Part shown: positions 13,530 to 25,010 of the stretch, one piece after another | Layout: the number at the start of each line of letters is the position of its first letter | Numbering within the stretch: the stretch's first letter is position 1 | Origin: Ptiloglossa arizonensis | Lineage: Eukaryota; Arthropoda; Insecta; Hymenoptera; Colletidae | Direction: 5' to 3' | Assembly: GCF_051014685.1 (NCBI RefSeq) | Contig: NW_027478717.1 | Span: forward strand, 372,001 to 436,000 | Length of the DNA stretch: 64,000 bases | The notes under the pieces: generated by a model | Database searches by the model: none | Told to the model about the DNA's origin: nothing | Seen by the model: the letters and a program-made list of their open reading frames with translations, nothing else | Translations under genes and position numbers: made by a program

Positions 13530-14390
13530 ACAAACTTTGCGCAATTCTGCTGTTCCAATTGCTTAACCAGAATGGACTAGGGACAAAATACACATACCGT
13601 TGTAATCGGGCGAGTCTCTACTTTCAGATGCAAGAGGAATTTTCTGGTTCGGTGAATCCGTTCGCGAGATATGCGAGTTTGAAGCTAAGAAATGGTTGAG
13701 AAGGCAACAAATTTTTCGCAATTCTACTGCTCCGAACGCTTAACCAGAATGGCCTAGGGAAAAAATGCACATGCAGTTGCAATCGGGCGAGTTTCTGCTT
13801 TCAAACACAGCAGGAATTTTTGTGATTGGTCAAACCGTTCGCGAGATATGGGAGCTTGAATCTAAGAAATGGTTGAGAAGACAACAAATTTTTCGCACTT
13901 CTCCTGCTCGAAACGCTTAATCAGAATGGCCTAGTGGAAAAACACACATGCCGTTGTAATCGGGCGAGTTTCTACTTTCAGATGCAAGAGGAATTTTCGG
14001 GTTCGGTGAATCCGTTCGCGAGATATGCGAGTTTGAAGCTAAGAAATGGTTGAGAAGGCAACAAACTTTGCGCAATTCTGCTGTTCCAATTGCTTAACCA
14101 GAATGGACTAGGGACAAAATACACATACCGTTGTAATCGGGCGAGTCTCTACTTTCAGATGCAAGAGGAATTTTCTGGTTCGGTGAATCCGTTCGCGAGA
14201 TATGCGAGTTTGAAGCTAAGAAATGGTTGAGAAGGCAACAAATTTTTCGCAATTCTACTGCTCCGAACGCTTAACCAGAATGGCCTAGGGAAAAAATGCA
14301 CATGCAGTTGCAATCGGGCGAGTTTCTGCTTTCAAACACAGCAGGAATTTCTGTGATTGGTCAAACCGTTCGCGAGATATGGGAGTTTGA
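13530..14390 (+). repeat. Three-monomer (531 bp) tandem duplication
   Basis: The marker CCAATTGCTTAACC followed by GGACTAGGGAC occurs at 13555 and again at 14086, an offset of 531 bp = 3 x 177. The two copies match closely for roughly 320 bp after the marker. They then diverge at the GGGAGCTTG / GGGAGTTTG difference (about 13,850 against 14,380). Confidence 0.75.
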
Positions 14391-15424
14391 ATCTAAGAAA
14401 TGGTTGAGAAGACAACAAATTTTTCGCTCTTCTCCTGCTCGAAACGCTTAATCAGAATGGCCTAGGGGAAAAACACACATGCCGTTGTAATCGGGCGAGT
14501 TTCTACTTTCAGATGCAATCGGAATTTTTGGGTTTGGAGAATCCGTTCGCGAGATATGGGAGTTTGAAGCTAAGGAATGGTTGAGAAGGCAACAAATTTT
14601 GCGCAATTCTGCTGCTCCAAATGCTTAACCAGAATTGCCTAGGGAAAAAATACACATACCTTTGTAATCGGTCGAGTTTCTACTTTCAGACGCAACAGGA
14701 ATTTTTGGGTTTGGTCAATCCGTTCGTGAAATATGGGAGTTTGAAGCTAAGAAATGGTTGCAAAGACAACAAATTTTTCGCACTTCTGCTGCTCCGAACG
14801 CTTAACCAGGTTGGCCTAGGGAAAAAATACACATACCGTTGTTATCGGGCGAGTTTCTACTTTCAGTTGCAGTAGGAATTTTTGGGTTTGGTTAATCCGT
14901 TCGCGAGATATGGGTGTTTGAAGCTAAGAAATGGTTGAGAAGGCAGCAAATTTTTCGCAATTCTGCTGCTCAACGCTTAACCAGTATGGCCTAGGAAAAA
15001 ATACACATACCTTTGTAATCGGGCGAGTTTCTACTTTCAGACACACTAGGAATTTTTGGGTTTGGTCAATCCGTTCGCGAGATATGGGAGTTTGAAGCTA
15101 AGAAATGGTTGAGAAGGCAACAAATTTTGCGCACTTCTGCTGCTCCAAACGTTTAACCAGATGGCCTAGGGAATAATACACATACCGCTGCAATCTGGCG
15201 AGTTTCTACTTTCAGATACAGTAGGAATTTTTGGGTTCGGTCAATCCGTTCGCGAGATATGGGAGTTTGAAGCTAAGAAATGGTTGAGAAGGCAACAAAT
15301 TATTCGCAATTCTGCTGCTCTAATCGCTTAACCAGAGTGGCCTAGAAAAAAAATACACATACCGTTGTAATCGGGCGAGTATCTACTTTCAGATACAAGA
15401 GGAATTTTTGGGCTTGGTCAATCC

Positions 15425-15441
15425 GTTCGCGAGATACGGGA
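15425..15441 (+). other. Exact CENP-B-box-core match
   Basis: Exact core in a copy of the 2509/7109-type monomer. Confidence 0.6.
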
Positions 15442-17726
15442 GGTTGAAGCTAAGAAATGTTTGAGAAGGCAACAAACTTTGCGCAATTCTGCTGTTCCAA
15501 TTGCTTAACCAGAATGGACTAGGGACAAAATACACATACCGTTGTAATCGGGCGAGTCTCTACTTTCAGATGCAAGAGGAATTTTCTGGTTCGGTGAATC
15601 CGTTCGCGAGATATGCGAGTTTGAAGCTAAGAAATGGTTGAGAAGGCAACAAATTTTTCGCACTTCTACTGCTCCGAACGCTTAACCAGAATGGCCTAGG
15701 GAAAAAATGCACATGCAGTTGCAATCGGGCGAGATTCTGCTTTCAAACACAGCAGGAATTTTTGTGATTGGTCAAACCGTTCGCGAGATATGGGAGCTTG
15801 AATCTAAGAAATGGTTGAGAAGACAACAAATTTTTCGCACTTCTCCTGCTCGAAACGCTTAATCAGAATGGCCTAGTGGAAAAACACACATGCCGTTGTA
15901 ATCGGGCGAGTTTCTACTTTCAGATGCAAGAGGAATTTTCGGGTTCGGTGAATCCGTTCGCGAGATATGCGAGTTTGAAGCTAAGAAATGGTTGAGAAGG
16001 CAACAAATTTTTCGCACTTCTGCTGCTCCGAAAGCTTAACCAGAATGGCCTAGGGAAAAAAATACACATACCGTTGTTATCGGGCGAGTTTCTACTGCCG
16101 GACGCAACAGGAACTTTTGGGTTTGATCAATCCGTTCGCGAGATATGGAAGCTTGAAGCTAAGAAATGGTTGAGAAGACAACAAATTTTTCGCAATTCTG
16201 CTGCTCCAAACGCTTAACCAGAATGGCCTAGGGAAAAAATGCACATGCCGTTGTAATCGGGCGAGTTTCTACTTTTAGATGCAAGAGGAATTTTTGGGTT
16301 TGGTGAATCCGTTCGCGAGATGTGGGACTTTGAAGCTAGGATATAGTTGAGAAAGCAACAAATTTTTCGCACTTCTGCTGCTCCGGAAGCTTAACCAGAA
16401 TGGCCTAGGAAAAAAATACACATACCGTTGTAATCGGGCGAGTTTCTGCTTTCAGATGCAACAGGAATTTTCGGGTTTGGTGAATCCGTTCGCGAGATGT
16501 GGGACTTTGAAGCTAGGATATAGTTGAGAAAGCAACAAATTTTTCGCACTTCTGCTGCTCCGGACGCTTAACCAGAATGGCCTAGGAAAAAAATACACAT
16601 ACCGTTGTAATCGGGCGAGCTTCTACTTTCAGATGCAGCAGGAATTTTTGGGATTGGTCAAACCGTTCGCGAGATATGGGAGTTTGAATCTAAGAAATGG
16701 TTGAGAAGACAACAAATTTTTCGCACTTCTGCTGTTCGAAACTCTTAATCAGAATGGCCTAGGGGAAAAACACACATACCGTTGTAATCGGGCATGTTTC
16801 TACTTTTAGATGCAAGCGGAATTTTTGGGTTTGATCAATCCGTTCGCGAGATATGGGAGTTTGAAGCTAAGAAATGGTTGAGAAGGCAACAAATTTTTCG
16901 CAATTCTGCTGTTCCATACGCTTAACCAGAATGGCGTAGGGAAAAAATACAGATACCGTTGTAATCGGGCGAGTTTCTACTTTCAGATGCAAGAGGAATT
17001 TTCGGGTTTGGTGAATCCGTTGGCGAGATATGGGAGTTTGAAGCTAAGAAATGGTTGCGAAGCCAACAAATTTTTCGCACTTCTGCTGCTACGAACGCTT
17101 AACCAGAATGGCCTAGGGAAAAAATACACATACCGTTGTTATGGGGCGAGTTTCTACTGCCAGACGCAACAGGAATTTTTGGGATTTGTCAAACCGTTCG
17201 CGAGATATGGGAGTTTGAATCTAAGAAACGGTTGAGAAGACAACAAATTTTGCGCAATTCTGCTGTCCCAAACGCTTAACCAGAATAGCCTAGTGAAAAA
17301 ATGCACATGCAGTTGCAATCGGGCGAGTTTCTGCTTTCAGACACAGCAGGAATTTCTGTGATTGGTCAAACCGTTCGCGAGATATGGGAGTTTGAATCTA
17401 AGAAATGGTTGAGAAGACAACAAATTTTTCGCTCTTCTCCTGCTCGAAACGCTTAATCAGAATGGCCTAGGGGAAAAACACACATGCCGTTGTAATCGGG
17501 CGAGTTTCTACTTTCTGATGCAATCGGAATTTTTGGGTTTGGAGAATCCGTTCGCGAGATATGGGAGTTTGAAGCTAAGGAATGGTTGAGAAGGCAACAA
17601 ATTTTGCGCAATTCTGCTGCTCCAAATGCTTAACCAGAATGTTCTAGGGAAAAAATACATATACCGTTGTAATCGGGCGAGTTTCTACTTTCAGATGCAA
17701 GAGGAATTTTTGGGTTCGGTCAATCC

Positions 17727-17743
17727 GTTCGCGAGATACGGGA
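17727..17743 (+). other. Exact CENP-B-box-core match, first of a pair
   Basis: Exact core followed by GTTTGTGGCTAAG, a downstream flank unlike the other ten sites. The CGGG form is therefore present in more than one monomer type. Confidence 0.6.
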
Positions 17744-18080
17744 GTTTGTGGCTAAGAAATGGTTGAGAAGACAACAACTTTTGCGTGCTTCTGCTGCTCC
17801 AAACGCTTAACCAGAATGTGCTAGGGAAAAAATACGCATACCTTTGTAATCGGTCGAGTTTCTACATTCAGATTCAAGGTGAATTTTTGGGTTTGGTCAA
17901 TCGGTTCGCGAGATGTGGGAGTTTGAAGCTAAGAAATGGTTGAGAAGGCAACAAATTTTTCGCAATTCTGCTGTTCCAAACGCTTAACCAGTGTGGCCTA
18001 GGGAAAAAATACACATACCGTTGTAATCGGGCGAGTATCTACTTTCAGATACAAGAGGAATTTTTTGGTTCGGGCAATCC

Positions 18081-18097
18081 GTTCGCGAGATACGGGA
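18081..18097 (+). other. Exact CENP-B-box-core match, second of a pair
   Basis: Exact core 354 bp after the 17727 site, in a GAAGCTATG-type monomer with the unusual upstream GGTTCGGGCAATCC. Confidence 0.6.
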
Positions 18098-18840
18098 GGT
18101 TGAAGCTATGAAATGGTTAAGAAGACAACAAATTATTCGCAATTCTGCTGCTCTAATCGCTTAACCAGAGTGGCCTAGAAAAAAAATATACATACCGTTG
18201 TAATCGGGCGAGTATCTACTTTCAGATACAAGAGGAATTTTTGGGCTTGGTCAATCCGTTCGCGAGATATGGGAGTTTCAAGCTAAGAAATGGTTGCGAA
18301 GACAACAAATTTTTCGCACTTCTGCTGCTCCGAACGCTTAACCAGGATGGCCCTGGGAAAAAATGCACATACCGTTGTTATCGGGCGAGTTTCTACTGCC
18401 AGACGCAACAGGAAGTTTTGGGTTTGGGCAGTCCGTTCGCGAGATATGGGAGTTTGAAGCTAAGAAATGGTTGAGAAGACAACAAATTTTTCGCACTTCT
18501 CCTGCTCGAAACGCTTAATCAGAATGGCCTAGGGGAAAAACACACATGCCGTTGTAATCGGGCGAGTTTCTACTTCCAGATGCAATCGGAATTTTTGGGT
18601 TTGGAGAATCCGTTCGCGAGATATGGGAGTTTGAAGCTAAGGAATGGTTGAGAAGGCAACAAATTTTGCGCAATTCTGCTGTTCCAAACGCTTAACCAGA
18701 ATGGCCTAGGGAAAAAATACACATACCGTTGTAATCGGGCAAGTTTCTACTTTCAGATGCAAGAGGAATTTTCGGGTTTGGTGAATCCGTTCGCGAGATA
18801 TGCAAGTTTGAAGCTAAGAAATGGTTGAGAAGGCAACAAA

Positions 18841-19195
18841 TTTTTCGCACTTCAGCTGCTCCAAATGCTTAACCAGAATGGCCTAGGGAAAAAATACACA
18901 TACCTTTGGAATCGGACGAGTTTCTACTATCAGATGCAAGAGGAATTGTTGGGTTTGGTCAATCCGTTCGCGAGATATGGGAGTTTGAAGCTAAGAAATG
19001 GTTGAGAAGACAACTAATTTTTCGCACTTCAGCTGCTCCAAATGCTTAACCAGAATGGCCTAGGGAAAAAATACACATACCTTTGGAATCGGACGAGTTT
19101 CTACTATCAGATGCAAGAGGAATTGTTGGGTTTGGTCAATCCGTTCGCGAGATATGGGAGTTTGAAGCTAAGGAATGGTTGAGAAGGCAACAAAT
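18841..19195 (+). repeat. Single hybrid monomer duplicated in tandem
   Basis: The marker ATGCTTAACCAGAATGG occurs at 18865 and 19042, exactly 177 bp apart, with near-identical sequence between. Both copies join a GGAATCGGACGAG left part to an ATCAGATGCAAGAGG right part. In domain I units these belong to two consecutive monomers (compare about 1,215 and 1,410). The hybrid therefore formed first and was then duplicated. Confidence 0.7.
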
Positions 19196-19845
19196 TTTTC
19201 GCACTTCTGCTGCTCCGAACGCTTAACCAGGTTGGCCTAGGGAAAAAATACACATACCGTTGTTATCGGGCGAGTTTCTACTTTCAGTTGCAGTAGGAAT
19301 TTTTGGGTTTGGTTAATACGTTCGCGAGATATGGGTGTTTGAAGCTAAGAAATGGTTGAGAAGGCAGCAAATTTTTCGCATTTCTGCTGCTCAACGCTTA
19401 ACCAGAATGGCCTAGGGAAAAATACACATACCTTTGTAATCGGGCGAGTTTCTACTTTCAGACACACTAGGAATTTTTGGGTTTGGTCAATCCGTTCGCG
19501 AGATATGGGAGTTTGAAGCTAAGAAATGGTTGAGAAGGCAACAAATTTTGCGCACTTCTGCTGCTCCAAACGCTTAACCAGATGGCCTAGGGAATAATAC
19601 ACATACCGCTGCAATCTGGCGAGTTTCTACTTTCAGATACAGTAGGAATTTTTGGGTTTGGTCAATCCGTTCGCGAGATATGGGAGTTTGAAGTTAAGAA
19701 ATGGTTGAGAAGGAAACAAATTTTGCGCAATTCTGCTGCTCCAAACGCTTAACCAGAATCGCCTAGGGAAAAAATACATATACCTTTGTAATCGGGCGAG
19801 TTTCTACTTTCAGATGCAAGAGGAATTTTTGGGTTCGGTCAATCC

Positions 19846-19862
19846 GTTCGCGAGATACGGGA
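19846..19862 (+). other. Exact CENP-B-box-core match, first of a pair
   Basis: Exact core in a GAAGCTATG-type monomer. With 20200 it repeats the 354-bp pair seen at 6755 and 7109. Confidence 0.6.
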
Positions 19863-20199
19863 GGTTGAAGCTATGAAATGGTTAAGAAGACAACAATTTT
19901 TGCGCAATTCTGCTGCTCCAAACGCTTAACCAGAATGTGCTAGGGAAAAAATACAAATACCGCTGTGATCGGGCGAGTTTCTACTTTCAGACGCAACAGG
20001 AATTTTTGGGTTCGGTCAATCCGTTCGCGAGATATGGGAGTTTGAAGCTAAGAAATGGTTGAGAAGGCAACAAATTATATGCAATTCTGCTGCTCTAATC
20101 GCTTAACCAGAGTGGCCTAGAAAAAAAATACACATACCGTTGTAATCGGGCGAGTATCTACTTTCAGATACAAGAGGAATTTTTGGGCTTGGTCAATCC

Positions 20200-20216
20200 G
20201 TTCGCGAGATACGGGA
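20200..20216 (+). other. Exact CENP-B-box-core match, last in window
   Basis: Last exact core I can find; none was seen in the remaining 43.8 kb. It lies about 380 bp before the first copy of the 4,430-bp duplication. Confidence 0.6.
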
Positions 20217-20580
20217 GGTTGAAGCTAAGAAATGGTTGAGAAGGCAACAAACTTTGCGCAATTCTGCTGTTCCAATTGCTTAACCAGAATGGACTAGGGA
20301 CAAAATACACATACCGTTGTAATCGGGCGAGTCTCTACTTTCAGATACAAGAGGAATTTTCTGGTTCGGTGAATCCGTTCGCGAGATATGCGAGTTTGAA
20401 GCTAAGAAATGGTTGAGAAGGCAACAAATTTTTCGCACTTCTACTGCTCCGAACGCTTAACCAGAATGGCCTAGGGAAAAAATGCACATGCAGTTGCAAT
20501 CGGGCGAGTTTCTGCTTTCAGACACAGCAGAAATTTTTGTGATTGGTCAAACCGTTCGCGAGATATGGGAGCTTGAATCT

Positions 20581-23500
20581 AAGAAATGGTTGAGAAGACA
20601 ACAAATTTTTCGCACTTCTCCTGCTCGAAACGCCTAATCAGAATGGCCTAGTGGAAAAACACACATGCCGTTGTAATCGGGCGAGTTTCTACTTTCAGAT
20701 GCAAGAGGAATTTTCGGGTTCGGTGAATCCGTTCGCGAGATATGCGAGTTTGAAGCTAAGAAATGGTTGAGAAGGCAACAAATTTTTCGCACTTCTGCTG
20801 CTCCGAAAGCTTAACCAGAATGGCCTAGGGAAAAAAATACACATACCGTTGTTATCGGGCGAGTTTCTACTGCCGGACGCAACAGGAACTTTTGGGTTTG
20901 ATCAATCCGTTCGCGAGATATGGAAGCTTGAAGCTAAGAAATGGTTGAGAAGACAACAAATTTTTCGCAATTCTGCTGCTCCAAACGCTTAACCAGAATG
21001 GCCTAGGGAAAAAATGCACATGCCGTTGTAATCGGGCGAGTTTCTACTTTTAGATGCAAGAGGAATTTTTGGGTTTGGTGAATCCGTTCGCGAGATGTGG
21101 GACTTTGAAGCTAGGATATAGTTGAGAAAGCAACAAATTTTTCGCACTTCTGCTGCTCCGGACGCTTAACCAGAATGGCCTAGGAAAAAAATACACATAC
21201 CGTTGTAATCGGGCGAGTTTCTGCTTTCAGATGCAACAGGAATTTTCGGGTTGGGTGAATCCGTTCGCGAGATATGCGAGTTTGAAGCTAAGAAATGGTT
21301 GAGTAGGAAACAAATTTTTCGCACTTCTGCTGCTCCAAACGCTTAACCAGAATGGCCTAGGGAAAAAATACACAAACCGTTGTAATCGGGCGAGCTTCTA
21401 CTTTCAGATGCAGCAGGAATTTTTGGGATTGGTCAAACCGTTCGCGAGATATGGGAGTTTGAATCTAAGAAATGGTTGAGAAGACAACAAATTTTTCGCA
21501 CTTCTGCTGTTCGAAACTCTTAATCAGAATGGCCTAGGTGAAAAACACACATACCGTTGTAATCGGGCATGTTTCTACTTTTAGATGCAAGAGGAATTTT
21601 TGGGTTTGATCAATCCGTTCGCGAGATATGGGAGTTTGAAGCTAAGAAATGGTTGAGAAGGCAACAAATTTTTCGCAATTCTGCTGTTCCAAACGCTTAA
21701 CCAGAATGGCCTAGGGAAAAACTACACATACAGTTGTAATCGGGCGAGTTTCTACTTTCAGATGCAAGAGGAATTTTCGGGTTTGGTGAATCCGTTCGCG
21801 AGATATGCGAGTTTGAAGCTAAGAAATGGTTGAGAAGGCAACAAATTTTTCGCAATTCAGCTGCTCCAATTGCTTAACCAGAATTGCCTAGGGAAAAAAT
21901 ACACATACCTTTGTAATCGGTCGAGTTTCTACTTTCAGACGCAACTGGAATTTTTGGGTTTGGTCAATCCGTTCGCGAAATATGGGAGTTTGAAGCTAAG
22001 AAATGGTTGAGACGGCAACAAACTTTTCGCACTTCTGCTGCTCCGAACGCTTAACCAGGTTGGCCTAGGGAAAAAATACACATACCGTTGTTATCGGGCG
22101 AGTTTCTACTTTCAGTTGCAGTAGGAATTTTTGGGTTTGGTTAATCCGTCCGCGAGATATGGGTGTTTGAAGCTAAGAAATGGTTGAGAAGGCAAAAAAC
22201 TTTGCGCAATTCGGCTGTTCCAAACGCTTAACCAGAATGGACTAGGGACAAAATACACATACCGCTGTAATCGGGCGAGTCTCTACTTTCAGATGCAAGA
22301 GGAATTTTCGGGTTCGGTGAATCCGTTCGCGAGATATGCAAGTTTGAAGCTAAGAAATGGTTGAGAAGGCAACAAATTTTTCGCACTTCTGCTGCTCCGA
22401 ACGCTTAACCGGAATGGCCTAGGGAAAAAAATACACATAACGTTGTCATCGGGCGAGTTTCTGCTGCCAGACGCAACAGGAACTTTTGGGTTTGGTCAAT
22501 CCGTTCGCGGGATATGGAAGCTTGAAGCTAAGAAATGGTTGAGAAGACAACAAATTTTTCGCAATTCTGCTGCTCCAAACGCTTAACCAGAATGGCCTAG
22601 GGAAAAAATGAACATGCAGTTGCAATCGGGCGAGTTTCTGCTTTCAGACACAGCAGGAATTTTTGTGATTGATCAAACCGTTCGCGAGATATGGGAGTTT
22701 GAATCTAAGAAATGGTTGAGAAGACAACAAATTTTTCGCACTTCTCCTGCTCGAAACGCTTAATCAGAATGGCCTAGGGGAAAAACACACATACCTTTGT
22801 AATCGGTCGAGTTTCTACTTTAAGACGCAACAGGAATTTTCGGGTTTGATCAATTCGTTCGCGAGATATGGGAGTTTGAATCTAAGAAATGGTTGCAAAG
22901 ACAACAAATTTTTCGCAATTCTGCTGCTCCGGACGCTTAACCAGAATGGCCTAGGAAAAAAATACACATACCGTTGTAATCGGGCGAGTTTCTGCTTTCA
23001 GATGCAACAGGAATTTTCGGGTTGGGTGAATCCGTTCGCGAGATATGCGAGTTTAAAGCTAAGAAATGGTTGAGAAGGAAACAAATGTTTCGCACTTCTG
23101 CTGCTCCGAACGCTTAACCAGGATGGCCTAGGGAAAAAATACACATACCGTTGTTATCGGGCGAGTTTCTACTGCCAGACGCAACAGGAACTTTTGGGTT
23201 TGGTCAATCCGTTCGCGAGATATGGGAGTTTGAAGCTGAGAAATAGTTGAGAAGGCTACAAATTTTGCGCAATTCTGATGCTCCAAACGCTTAACCAGAA
23301 TGGCCTAGGGAAAAAATACACATACCGTTGTAATCGGGCGAGTTTCTACTTACAGACGCAACAGGAATTTTTGGGTTTGGTCAATCCGTTCGCGAAATAT
23401 GGGAGTTTGAAGCTAAGAAATGGTTGAGAAGGCTACAAATTTTGCGCAACGCTGCTGTTCCAAACGCTTAACCAGAATGGCCTAGGGAAAAAATACACAT

Positions 23501-25010
23501 ACCTTTGTAATCGGTCGAGTTTCTACTTTCAGACGCAAGAGGAATTTTTGGGTTTGGTGAATACGTTCGCGAGATGTGGGAGTTTGAAGCTAAGAAATGG
23601 TAGAGAAGGCAACAAATTTTTCGCAATTCTGCTGCTCCAAATGCTTAACCAGAACGGCCTAGGGAAGAAAATACACATACCATTGTAGTCGGTCGAGTTT
23701 CTACTTTCAGACGCAACAGCAATTTTTCGGTTTCGTCAATCCGTTCGCGAGATATGGGAGTTTGAAGCTAAGAAATGGTTGAGACGGCAACAAACTTTTC
23801 GCACTTCTGCTGCTCCAAATGCTTAAGCAGAATGGCCTAGGGAAGAAAATACACATACCGTTGTAATCGGTCGAGTTTCTACTTTCAGACGCAACAGGAA
23901 TTTTTCGGTTTCGTCAATCCGTTCGCGAGATATGGGAGTTTGAAGCTAAGAAATGGTTGAGAAGGCTACAAATTTTTCGCACTTCTGTTGCTCCGAACGC
24001 TTAACCAGGATGGCCTAGGGAAAAAATACACATACCGATGTTATCGGGCGAGTTTCTACTGCCAGACGCAACAGGAACTTTTGGGTTTGGTCAATCCGTT
24101 CGCGAGATATGGGAGTTTGAATCTAAGAAATGGTTGAGAAGACAAATAATTTTTCGCAATTCTGCTGCTCCAAACGCTTAACCAGATTGGCCTAGGGAAG
24201 AAAATACACATACCTTTGTAATCGGTCGAGTTTCTACTTTCAGACGCAACAGGAATTTTTCGGTTTCGTCAATCCATTCGCGAGATATGGGAGTTTGAAG
24301 CTAAGAAATGGTTGAGAGGACAACAAATTTTTCGCAATTCTGCTGTTCCAAACGCTTAACCAGAATGGCCTAGGGAAAAAATACACATACCTTTGTAATC
24401 GGTCGAGTTTCTACTTTCAGACGCAACAGGAATTTTTGGGTTTGGTCAATCCGTTCGCGAAATATGGGAGTTTGAAGATAAGAAATGGTTGCGAAGACAA
24501 CAAATTTTTCGCAATTCTGCTGCTCCAAACGCTTAACCAGAATGGCCTAGGGAAAAAATGCACATGCAGTTGCAATCGGGCGAGTTACTGCTTTCAGACA
24601 CAGCATGAATTTTTGTGATTGGTGAAACCGTTCGCGAGATATGGGAGTTTGAATCTAAGAAATGGTTGAGAAGACAACAAATTTTTCGCACTTCTCCTGC
24701 TCGAAACGCTTAATCAGAATGGCCTAGGGGAAAAACAGACATGCCGTTGTAATCGGGCGAGTTTCTACTTTCAGATGCAATCGGAATTTTTGGGTTTGGA
24801 GAATCCGTTCGCGAGATATGGGAGTTTGAAGCTAAGGAATGGTTGAGAAGGCAACAAATTTTGCGCAATTCTGCTGTTCCAAACGCTTAACCAGAATGGC
24901 CTAGGGAAAAAATACACATACCGTTGTAATCGGGCAAGTTTCTACTTTCAGATGCAAGAGGAATTTTCGGGTTTGGTGAATCCGTTCGCGAGATATGCAA
25001 GTTTGAAGCT
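20581..25010 (+). repeat. 4,430-bp tandem duplication, copy 1 (25 monomers)
   Basis: Positions 20581 onward match 25011 onward at a constant offset of 4430. The match includes rare markers such as CGCCTAATCA (20631 / 25061), GTCCGCGAGATATGGGTG (about 22,148 / 26,578) and AAACAAATGTTTCGC (about 23,080 / 27,510). The differences I saw are few: GGAAGCTTG against GGGAGTTTG near 20,932, and CCGGAATGG against CCAGAATGG near 22,410. The left edge is where GCTTGAATCT (copy 1 side) gives way to GTTTGAAGCT (copy 2 side). Confidence 0.85.

Larger units (their letters stand above)
11262..14620 (+). repeat. Domain I HOR unit 4, rearranged
   Basis: Starts like unit 3 but switches within one monomer at about 11,375, where a TGCGAGTTTCAAG junction fuses two monomer types. 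It then continues with the anchor at 12319 and the AGTTGCAGTA monomer at 13272. After about 13,310 it jumps to sequence equivalent to 6,960 onward in unit 2. A three-monomer block is then duplicated (see 13,530-14,390). Unequal exchange between units is the simplest explanation. Confidence 0.65.
14621..18840 (+). repeat. Domain I distal mosaic, HOR order degraded
   Basis: Contains the AGTTGCAGTA monomer at 14865 and exact box cores at 15425, 17727 and 18081, but the order of variants no longer follows units 1-4. Near 16,325 and 16,500, two adjacent monomers carry GGACTTTGAAGCTAGGATAT, a variant that becomes common further right (21,085; 25,515). The segment therefore looks transitional between domains I and II. 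Confidence 0.65.
1..20580 (+). repeat. Domain I: irregular 18-25-monomer HOR
   Basis: Specific monomer variants recur in the same order at long intervals. The variant starting AGTTGCAGTA occurs at 1, 2124, 6195, 9910, 13272, 14865 and 19286. An anchor with ATGCTTAACC followed by GGAATCGG occurs at 1171, 5597, 8957 and 12319, spaced 4426, 3360 and 3362 bp (25, 19 and 19 monomers). Spacings are multiples of 177 within a few bases, so units differ by gain or loss of whole monomers. Another marker is a 2-bp deletion (GCTGCTCAACGC) near 106, 2228, 6298, 14966 and 19388. Monomers with GATACGGG, giving exact CENP-B-box cores, are confined to this domain. Confidence 0.85.
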
